Of a stretch of DNA of 50,542 nt, positions 17,787 to 23,365 are shown piece after piece. Under the pieces are notes generated by a model. It was not told the DNA's origin and searched no databases. It saw only the letters and a program-made list of their open reading frames with translations. Both the position numbers and the translations under genes were made by a program. Each line of letters opens with the position of its first letter. Position 1 is the first letter of the stretch. Location of the stretch: contig JAWOBZ010000014.1 of NCBI GenBank assembly GCA_046484045.1, positions 1 through 50,542 of the forward strand, written 5' to 3'. The stretch comes from CAZHUM01 sp046484045. Its GTDB lineage: Archaea; Thermoplasmatota; Thermoplasmata; Halarchaeoplasmatales; Halarchaeoplasmataceae.

Positions 17787-18253
17787 TTAGCGACCACCAA
17801 TTGTAATATGCAATATTCAAGGATATAAAGTATTTTTATTATTTCATATTATTTTTATAGGATATCGTATATGTAATTAAAATTAGAGAATTGATGAAGG
17901 AATACTCCCCCCGTCCCCTCTTTTTTCACTACACCCCCTCCACTCGATCCACTCGTAAGTCCGAAGATGTCTGTTAATCTGCTAGAAAAATGAAAAATGG
18001 GGTCCCATTAGGGAGAGGAAAATTTTCTTTTTAAGTCTTTTGCAAAGCAAAAAGGCACAACTTATAACGAAGTGAGCAAATGGATAGTTAACGCTGACGG
18101 TCAATACTCAAAATTGCAGTAACATATCAAAATCATTAAATGATATGAACCTGAGGTACGGCAGGGAAATGGGGATTCAAAGAACATAAACGCCTGTGGT
18201 ATAAACAGTAAATAAGGGACTTATTTGTAACGGCTTATGTTGTCAAGTGATAG
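17787..18253. other. A+T-rich 467-bp gene-free stretch with small palindromes
   Basis: I see no credible coding region. It contains short perfect hairpins: AATGGG-GT-CCCATT near 17997, TTTTGC-AAA-GCAAAA near 18039, and ATCATT-A-AATGAT near 18132. It abuts the 3' end of tRNA-Cys, a usual integration position, but I could not find a duplicated tRNA end that would mark an attachment site. Confidence 0.4.
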
Positions 18254-18327
18254 AGCTGGGGGAGGGATTCGAACCCCCGGGGGAATCGCTCTGCAGGCGA
18301 TCACATTAGCCACTCTGTCACCCCAGC
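18254..18327 (-). tRNA. tRNA-Cys (GCA)
   Basis: The minus strand folds as a full cloverleaf: acceptor GCTGGGG/CCCCAGC, anticodon stem ATCGC/GCGAT around the loop CTGCAGA (anticodon GCA), and a TTCGAAT T loop on GGGGG/CCCTC. The discriminator base is U, the normal Cys identity base. CCA is not encoded. There is no intron. Confidence 0.97.
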
Positions 18328-18428
18328 ATGGAGATCGTGCCTTCTATTAGAAATTGTTTTACTTAAAGTTTTGTGGTGTGGAAATAGATATGGATAAAAG
18401 GTAAATAACGTAGATCTGTTCCAGTATC

Positions 18429-18827
18429 ATGGATAGCGAGTTGGTTTTATACGTCCTTGGTGTATGGGTGATATTCTACGTCATCGCTGTGATATTGGGC
18501 TCCGTGTTCCATCTGATGGATTTTATTGACTCACCTTTGGTCTATTGGATCTACATAATGATCCTACTCGTGGTCTTAATAGCTCTAACATACCTGTTCA
18601 TAGAAAATGCAGACGCGGTCTTCCTTACGTTGGACCTCGTTGCGATAGGTGTTTTATGGGTGATACTGACGATCGTGATCGATTTTTTATTAGGCGTGCC
18701 ATGGGGCGGTCGCGCTTGGATACATGCTATGGACCTACCCAGACCTTCCTTCGGTAACGGAGGACTTATAATCCTATTAGCACAATTACTGGCCCCGATA
18801 TCGGTCTACCACGTCAATGAAGCATGA
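18429..18827 (+). CDS. Four-helix membrane protein of unknown function
   Basis: A 132-aa protein with four predicted transmembrane helices (about 5-28, 37-58, 62-85 and 108-127). A conserved-looking GGRAWIHAMDLPRP loop precedes the last helix. It is convergent with folD, and the stop codons are 4 bp apart. No family is recognised. Confidence 0.55.
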   Translation: MDSELVLYVLGVWVIFYVIAVILGSVFHLMDFIDSPLVYWIYIMILLVVLIALTYLFIENADAVFLTLDLVAIGVLWVILTIVIDFLLGVPWGGRAWIHAMDLPRPSFGNGGLIILLAQLLAPISVYHVNEA

Positions 18828-18831
18828 GAGC

Positions 18832-19674
18832 CTATCCTCGCCTTTCAACAGCGGCTTCGTAGGTGTTTTCCAAGAGAGATAAAACCGTCGTTGGACCCAC
18901 ACCGCCGGGGACGGGGGTTATCTTGCTGGTCTTTTCTCTTACACCCTTAAAATCTACATCCCCTACGAGCTCCCCGCTCTCGACCCTGTTCATCCCAACG
19001 TCTATGACCACCGCACCTTCTTTGACCATATCTGCGGTGATCAAACCCGGGACACCTGCTGCAACGATAAGGAGATCGGCTTCTTTTGTGTGGCTAGCTG
19101 TATCCTCGGTGTACACGTGGACAACTCTAACGGTGGCGTTCCTGTTCAAGAGCAGTATAGACATCGGTTTGCCCACTATGGTGCTGTGGCTGACCACACA
19201 GGTTTCCATCCCTTTCACGTCTATATTTTCGTGCTCCAGCATGGTGAGTATGCCCTTCGGAGTGCACGGCACCCTTTTTTCTTCACCCGAGATCAATCGC
19301 CCTAAGTTATCTGGATGCAGACCTTCGACATCTTTGATCGGGTCTATCATCTGGATCAATGATTTTGCTTCAAGAGCACCGGGTAGGGGCATCTGGATTA
19401 ATATTCCATCTACTTCGTCGTCAGAGTTGAGATATTCAATCTTATCCATTAATTCTTTTTCAGTAACATCCTCGCCGTATCGATGTGTCTCGGTTTCTAT
19501 ACCCACCCGCTTACACCCCCTATTCTTTACACCGAGGTAAACTTTTGATCCCTCGTCTTTCCCTGCAAAGATAGTGTGCAAGCTCGGAGCTGAGTCCATG
19601 TTCTCTACCTTCTTTTTCAACCTCTCTTCACCTACGTCAGCGATCCGTCTTCCGTCGATCATCTCACCGGGCAT
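18832..19674 (-). CDS. folD: Bifunctional methylene-THF dehydrogenase / methenyl-THF cyclohydrolase
   Basis: Interconverts methylene-, methenyl- and formyl-THF with NAD(P). The protein is about 280 aa. The catalytic YLGVK segment, the QMPLPG block and IDPIKDVEGLHP are present, as is the dinucleotide-binding VVSHSTIVGKPMS region, which replaces the more common VVGRSxIVGxP. The C-terminal ITPVPGGVGPTTV is intact. The ATG at 19674 (MPGEMIDGRRIA) is preferred: family members start close to the DG motif and AAGGTTGAT lies just upstream. A GTG at 19701 would add nine residues. It works with fhs and thyX at 4.1-6.5 kb. Confidence 0.95.
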   Translation of the reverse strand: MPGEMIDGRRIADVGEERLKKKVENMDSAPSLHTIFAGKDEGSKVYLGVKNRGCKRVGIETETHRYGEDVTEKELMDKIEYLNSDDEVDGILIQMPLPGALEAKSLIQMIDPIKDVEGLHPDNLGRLISGEEKRVPCTPKGILTMLEHENIDVKGMETCVVSHSTIVGKPMSILLLNRNATVRVVHVYTEDTASHTKEADLLIVAAGVPGLITADMVKEGAVVIDVGMNRVESGELVGDVDFKGVREKTSKITPVPGGVGPTTVLSLLENTYEAAVERRG

Positions 19675-19759
19675 GACATCAACCTTTTTTCGTGCACTCA
19701 CTCCGATAAATGAGTGGCACTAAAAATCAGTTACGGTGCGATATTGTAGGGATGAACAC

Positions 19760-20059
19760 TCATATCCATCCTTTGTATCTCTTGGCCTTACCTTCGAGGA
19801 CCATATCTTCAGCGTCTAAAAGAGCTTCTGCAATCTCTTTTCCTTTGGAGGTGAGTGAAAAGGTTTTTTTGAGGTAGGGTTTTCTTTGGATTTTTATCTC
19901 CAGTAAACTGAGTTTTTCCAGTTCCTCGGCTCTTCTTACTACGCCTTGATAATAGGATGAGATATTTTTCAAATCGACCGTTGTTGTTTCCTCTCTATCG
20001 TACAGATATAGCAGTATATCTATAACGTATTGTTTTCCTAGAACATTCACTTTTATCAT
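19760..20059 (-). CDS. Winged-helix transcriptional regulator, paralogue A
   Basis: A 99-aa small wHTH protein. The order is a YVIDILLYLYDREETTTVDLKN helix set, an ISSYYQGVVRRAEELEKL recognition-like helix, a PYLKKTFSLTSKGKEIAE wing and a final helix. It is strongly similar along its length to the protein encoded just upstream (20127-20405), so the pair arose by tandem duplication. The family resembles small archaeal PadR/MarR-like wHTH proteins; targets are unknown. Confidence 0.7.
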   Translation of the reverse strand: MIKVNVLGKQYVIDILLYLYDREETTTVDLKNISSYYQGVVRRAEELEKLSLLEIKIQRKPYLKKTFSLTSKGKEIAEALLDAEDMVLEGKAKRYKGWI

Positions 20060-20126
20060 CTTTTTTTGTTTCTTATAAGCTTAACTTAAGTATAAACTTT
20101 ACCATGTTTTGAAATAACGTCGATCT

Positions 20127-20405
20127 TCATATCTTATCTTTTATCTCCTCGTGGAGTAAATTTTCAGCCTCCTTTAGTTTCTCAGCCACTTCTCTACCCC
20201 TGGATGTCAATCTAAAGGTCCTCTTTAAGTATGGATCTGTCAGTTCTTCTATCTCTACAAAACCAAGCTGATTGAGTTCTTCCGCTTTTCTCATGATCCC
20301 TTGATAATATGACGAGATGTCTTTTAAATCCACCGTGTTTACTTCTTCTCTTTCTAAAAGAAACAGAAAAAGTTCCGCTACATATTGGTCTCCGAGTAGG
20401 GACAT
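20127..20405 (-). CDS. Winged-helix transcriptional regulator, paralogue B
   Basis: A 92-aa wHTH protein with LGDQYVAELFLFLLEREEVNTVDLKD, ISSYYQGIMRKAEEL and DPYLKRTFRLTSRGREVAE, the same order and spacing as its neighbour. The shared ISSYYQG(V/I)(V/M)R(R/K)AEEL helix is probably the DNA-reading or dimer helix. A TTTAAATATTTTT TATA-like element lies about 30 nt upstream. The two copies may bind overlapping sites or form heterodimers. Confidence 0.7.
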   Translation of the reverse strand: MSLLGDQYVAELFLFLLEREEVNTVDLKDISSYYQGIMRKAEELNQLGFVEIEELTDPYLKRTFRLTSRGREVAEKLKEAENLLHEEIKDKI

Positions 20406-20519
20406 ATCGGCCCCCTAACATCTGATATGATTTAAATATTTTTCTCATTATAATTTAATGTTTTAGGATGATGAAATATGGATATTTGTGTGATCGTGTT
20501 GGGTACGTGTGTGAGGGCG

Positions 20520-20969
20520 TTACTCCCTGTCCGGCACCCAATCAGGGTACTTCGGCCCTTCGATTTTGTATTTTGTGGTGTAAGATTTGATGTCCACGAT
20601 AGGAGTGTTGTTGTAGACATCCAGCCCTTTGACGTGAAGGATGTTCTCTTCCATATCCACCAATTCACAAACCGTGATCGCGATGGGGTTCGGTCTAACG
20701 GGAGAGCGGGTCGCAAATACACCCGTTAGCGGGTTGTCCATATCCGCCATTGGATGCACCCGATGGATGGTCCTATCGCTTTCGTGGAACCAAGAGAGTA
20801 TGACGATATGAGAATGTTCTTCTATCCCCAAAAGGGCGTCTCCGTACTCCTCGTAGATCACGATCTTTGTTACCCTATCCTTGTAGTCGTCGGGAATCTC
20901 GTTTTCGTAGTCGTTCTCCGCCCTACCTATCGGTTTTACCTCGTATCGTTCGAGTTCGCTGCCTTCCAT
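20520..20969 (-). CDS. trmO: TrmO/TsaA-family tRNA methyltransferase
   Basis: SAM-dependent N6-methylation of t6A37 in tRNAs is the known role of TrmO. The 149-aa protein has the family beta-barrel blocks: the PIGRAEN start, GIEEHSHIVILSWFH, FATRSPVRPNPIAIT (SAM-binding signature) and VKGLDVYNNTPIVDIKSY. It is a single-domain form, shorter than E. coli TrmO, as is usual in archaea. Confidence 0.9.
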   Translation of the reverse strand: MEGSELERYEVKPIGRAENDYENEIPDDYKDRVTKIVIYEEYGDALLGIEEHSHIVILSWFHESDRTIHRVHPMADMDNPLTGVFATRSPVRPNPIAITVCELVDMEENILHVKGLDVYNNTPIVDIKSYTTKYKIEGPKYPDWVPDRE

Positions 20970-21027
20970 ACACAGGACATCTAGGCCATCGATTAAATTA
21001 ATTACGGAAAGGTCATTGGGTTAATTG

Positions 21028-21333
21028 ATGTTTGTCGAAGAAAACATATTCGAGTTATTTTCATACCTCGTTCTATTTTGGCTGGTCGGGGGATTCTTAG
21101 TCTTTATATATCTTAGATACAGAGAATCGGGTGGGAAATCGCCAGGCATACCTGAGAATATGAGTTCGATATATCTACTGGCGGTGGTTTCATTTTTTCT
21201 CGTTTTATTCCCACTCGCATTAAAGGCCTATCTCGGTTATATACCGGCCTTCGTGGGTGGAGGAGCTTATTTATTCGGAGTCATTTCACTGGGATACTCA
21301 ATATATTATTATGACCGTTTCCGCAGGAGCTGA
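21028..21333 (+). CDS. Small three-helix membrane protein
   Basis: About 101 aa with three hydrophobic helices (about 12-30, 46-66 and 75-95). The ATG at 21028 directly follows a TTG (21025) and is the simpler start. It is convergent with sucC, with a 4-bp gap. Unknown function. Confidence 0.5.
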   Translation: MFVEENIFELFSYLVLFWLVGGFLVFIYLRYRESGGKSPGIPENMSSIYLLAVVSFFLVLFPLALKAYLGYIPAFVGGGAYLFGVISLGYSIYYYDRFRRS

Positions 21334-21337
21334 CCGT

Positions 21338-22438
21338 TCAGTTCTCCCGTATCTCCACTGCTTTCTTGGCACCGGATTCCATATCATCCACGACGTCGTA
21401 CCCGGTTTCCTTCAGCATCCGTTTGCCCTCTTCTTCGTTGGTCCCAAGCATCCTTACCACCGTTGGTATTTTCGGTGCATAATCTATTATTCCCTGTGCG
21501 ATCTGGTCGCATCTAGTTATCCCTCCGAATATGTTCATGTATATCGAGCGGATGCCTGCCTTTTTATCGATTATCTCCAGGGCGTGCTTTGTATCCTCAG
21601 CCGTAGCTCCACCGCCGAGGTCCAAGAAACATGCCGGTTCTCCTCCGAATTCCGCTACGGCATCTAACGTGGCCATGACCAGGCCTGCACCGCATCCCAC
21701 TATGGCTACGTCACCCTCGAGATCGACGTATGCCAGGTCGTAATCATCGGCTAATTTCTCCCTTTCCGTCACTCTCTGGCTCTGCTTCCCCTCGAACTTC
21801 TGTCTGAATAGTGCGTTGTTGTCGATGTTGAATACGGCATCGATAGCCAGTAAACCCTCAGGTGTGGATACAAGCGGATTGATCTCCGCCAGCTCGGAAT
21901 CGTGATCGACGAAGGCTTTGTACACCTTCGTGGCTATCTTTGCCATCTGCTTCATCTCTTTACCCTGTAAACCGATGGATTCCGCCAAGTAAAGTGCTTC
22001 GAAATTCTGCAGCCCAGTTAGTGGGTCGATCTGCTTCTTCGCGATCTTATCAGGATGCTTGGAGGCGACTTCTTCTATGTTCATGCCTCCTTCGGATGTC
22101 ATTATCAACGTCGGTTTCTTTGCTTCCCTGTCCATGACCATGCCCACGTAGTACTCGTTCAATATGTCCACTTTCTTGACCACGAGTATCTTCTTCACTT
22201 CGAGGCCTCTGATCTTTTTACCGAACAGGTCTTTGGCCTTCTTCACCGCTTCGTCTCTAGTTTCGGCGAACAAGATCCCCCCGTGTTTACCTCTCTTTCC
22301 GACGGTCACTTGAGATTTCAAAACAACCGGTTTATCCACTTCTTTTATATCTTCTGGCTTCTCTATCAGATAACCCTCGGCAACCGGGATGCCGTATTCT
22401 TTGAAGATCTCAGCCGCCTCATATTCTTGGAGTTTCAT
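21338..22438 (-). CDS. sucC: Succinyl-CoA (or acyl-CoA) synthetase, beta subunit
   Basis: ATP-grasp subunit of an NDP-forming acyl-CoA synthetase, about 366 aa. It has the MKLQEYEAAEIFKEYGIPV start, PVVLKSQVTVGKRGKHGGI (nucleotide-binding loop), a FNIDNNALFR region, GCGAGLVMATLDAVAEFGG and the FGGITRCDQIA CoA-ligase block. The ATG at 22438 fits the usual family start; the upstream TTG at 22447 adds three residues. In peptide-fermenting archaea such enzymes give ATP from acyl-CoA. No alpha subunit (sucD) lies in the window. Confidence 0.93.
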   Translation of the reverse strand: MKLQEYEAAEIFKEYGIPVAEGYLIEKPEDIKEVDKPVVLKSQVTVGKRGKHGGILFAETRDEAVKKAKDLFGKKIRGLEVKKILVVKKVDILNEYYVGMVMDREAKKPTLIMTSEGGMNIEEVASKHPDKIAKKQIDPLTGLQNFEALYLAESIGLQGKEMKQMAKIATKVYKAFVDHDSELAEINPLVSTPEGLLAIDAVFNIDNNALFRQKFEGKQSQRVTEREKLADDYDLAYVDLEGDVAIVGCGAGLVMATLDAVAEFGGEPACFLDLGGGATAEDTKHALEIIDKKAGIRSIYMNIFGGITRCDQIAQGIIDYAPKIPTVVRMLGTNEEEGKRMLKETGYDVVDDMESGAKKAVEIREN

Positions 22439-22573
22439 ATCTAACAACTCGATGCGTTTTATTGAATGTAGTGAAAAGAGGGGGTTATAAAATTGTTACG
22501 TGCTCACACAAGTTATTTATGTGAGTTTAGATTTTGAGAAATTGCTCGTGAGGCGGGCGTTATGTGATTGATT

Positions 22574-22720
22574 ATGGGCCCATAGATGCTTTTGGAGAAA
22601 ACTCCAAATATCCATGGACCTCTCACTCAAAACAGTTCGCCATGGGCCCATAGATGCGCAGGAATTTTCGATGAAAATTCCTCCTGTCTATGCACCCACT
22701 CATTCACTCACGTTCATTCG
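22574..22720 (+). repeat. Two tandem partial copies of the tRNA-Ala 5' end, each with its own hairpin
   Basis: TGGGCCCATAGAT, the first bases of tRNA-Ala plus one flanking T, occurs three times, at 22575, 22643 and 22721. The spacing is 68 and 78 bp, close to one tRNA length. The first two copies are not tRNAs. Copy 1 continues into a stem CCATAGAT/ATCCATGG (7 of 8 pairs) capped by TTTGGAG-AAAA-CTCCAAA (22591-22608). Copy 2 continues into CATAGA/TCTATG, then GGAATTTTC-GAT-GAAAATTCC (22661-22681). Confidence 0.85.
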
Positions 22721-22721
22721 T

Positions 22722-22793
22722 GGGCCCATAGATCAGTGGAAGATCGCTACCTTGGCATGGTAGAGGCCGCGGGTTCAAATCCCGCTGGGTCCA
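22722..22793 (+). tRNA. tRNA-Ala (GGC)
   Basis: Complete cloverleaf: acceptor GGGCCCA/TGGGTCC, which contains the G3-U70 alanine identity pair; D stem GATC/GATC with a short 7-nt loop; anticodon stem CTACC/GGTAG around TTGGCAT (anticodon GGC); and T arm GCGGG-TTCAAAT-CCCGC with A as discriminator. There is no intron and no encoded CCA. No clear TATA box lies at the usual distance upstream, so it may be processed from a longer transcript that includes the upstream hairpins. Confidence 0.96.
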
Positions 22794-22827
22794 CTTCGCT
22801 CTCGCTCAGTGAACCGCGGGATTTGAA
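22774..22827 (+). repeat. Inverted duplicate of the tRNA-Ala T-arm/acceptor 3' half
   Basis: TTCAAATCCCGC (22774-22785, inside the tRNA) is repeated in inverse as GCGGGATTTGAA (22816-22827). The inner parts GGTCCACT (22788-22795) and AGTGAACC (22808-22815) also pair, with one mismatch. The result is a stem of about 20 bp around a 12-nt loop (TCGCTCTCGCTC). This alternative fold competes with the tRNA's own T arm. Confidence 0.85.
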
Positions 22828-22832
22828 AACAC

Positions 22833-22878
22833 GAGGAATCATAGATTCCTCTCGGTCATGAAATTCTATGAATTTCAT
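22833..22878 (+). repeat. Two perfect hairpins between tRNA-Ala and the tandem array
   Basis: GAGGAATC-ATA-GATTCCTC (22833-22851) and ATGAAATTC-TAT-GAATTTCAT (22858-22878). Both have perfect 8-9 bp stems, 3-nt loops and unrelated stem sequences. They are followed by TCCCGCTGTGTCCACT (22882-22897), which repeats the tRNA 3' end at 22780-22795 with 15 of 16 bases. Confidence 0.85.
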
Positions 22879-22890
22879 TCCTCCCGCTGT

Positions 22891-23180
22891 GTCCACTAAA
22901 AGTCAAGGACTTTTAGTGGGCTGCGAGAATGCGATAGCATTCTTGCTTGTCCATTTATTTTCGAAGAAAATCAATGGGCAGTTAGAAAGCATTAGCTTTC
23001 TGACGGGGTCTAAGAAAAATTTTGTCATTTTTTTTAGGCAAGGAGAATATGTAAATATTCTGTGATGCGAGTATATTTTTATTAAATAGACGAGTTATTA
23101 GAAAATCTATGATTTTGTGATTGGCGAGTTTATCTGTGATAAACGAGCAGTTAGAACACGATAGTGTTCTGACTTGTCCA
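22891..23180 (+). repeat. Tandem array of about five 57-63 bp units, each made of two hairpins
   Basis: Units start at GT(C/T/A) near 22891, 22949, 23008, 23071 and 23128, with a last partial one at 23176. In each, hairpin A (base often CCA/TGG) is followed by hairpin B (base AGAA/TTCT). A stems: CCACTAAAAGTC-AAG-GACTTTTAGTGG as two 12-base arms; CCATTTATTTTC/GAAAATCAATGG; GTTTATC-TGT-GATAAAC. B stems: AGAATGC/GCATTCT, AGAAAGC/GCTTTCT, AGAATAT/ATATTCT and AGAACAC/GTGTTCT, with GATA, ATTA, GTAA and GATA loops. The inner three base pairs change on both sides together. Short reading frames here are not coding. Confidence 0.85.
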
Positions 23181-23194
23181 TTCTCGCTCCAAAA

Positions 23195-23365
23195 TCACCT
23201 GTACTTCGATATATTGATCACGTTGAATACCTTCGTGTAGAAGCAGTCCTTCTTAGGAAACTTTCTATCAGGCACTGGCTCGTCCAGAAAATCACACAGC
23301 ACCTCCCATCTATCTCCATCTGGGATGTTCATCACAAGGAGCTTGTCTTCTGTGTCCTCTAAGCG
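23195..23365 (-). pseudogene. Truncated sulfotransferase-like C-terminal remnant
   Basis: Read on the minus strand, 56 codons follow the alaS stop in the same frame and end in TGA at 23195-23197. The peptide contains KLLVMNIPDGDRWEVLCDFL and EPVPDRKFPKKD, then CFYTKVF. The order LLVMNI-x-GD-x-WE-x-LC-x-FL-x-x-PVPD-x-x-FP is the C-terminal signature I know from sulfotransferase-family (Sulfotransfer) proteins. The catalytic P-loop part is missing because intact alaS occupies the upstream DNA. It is a degraded fragment, or conceivably a readthrough tail of AlaRS. Confidence 0.6.

Noticed and set aside
17787..18253. Attachment-site duplication matching tRNA-Cys
   Set aside because: I could not find a second copy of the tRNA-Cys 3' end in the window, so an att site is not claimed.
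22586..23065. Open frames of 65-92 codons across the tRNA-Ala/hairpin region
   Set aside because: They run through a tRNA and palindromes, have no plausible protein features, and owe their openness to repeat composition.
22980..23175. Integron-like attC sites (GTTAGAA...TTCTGAC resembles GTTRRRY/RYYYAAC)
   Set aside because: No gene cassettes lie between the hairpins, no integrase is present, and the ends do not fit the attC consensus on the second side.
22891..23180. CRISPR array
   Set aside because: Periodicity is about 58 bp, but the units have no constant repeat with unique spacers. The variable parts are both arms of hairpins, and no cas genes are present.
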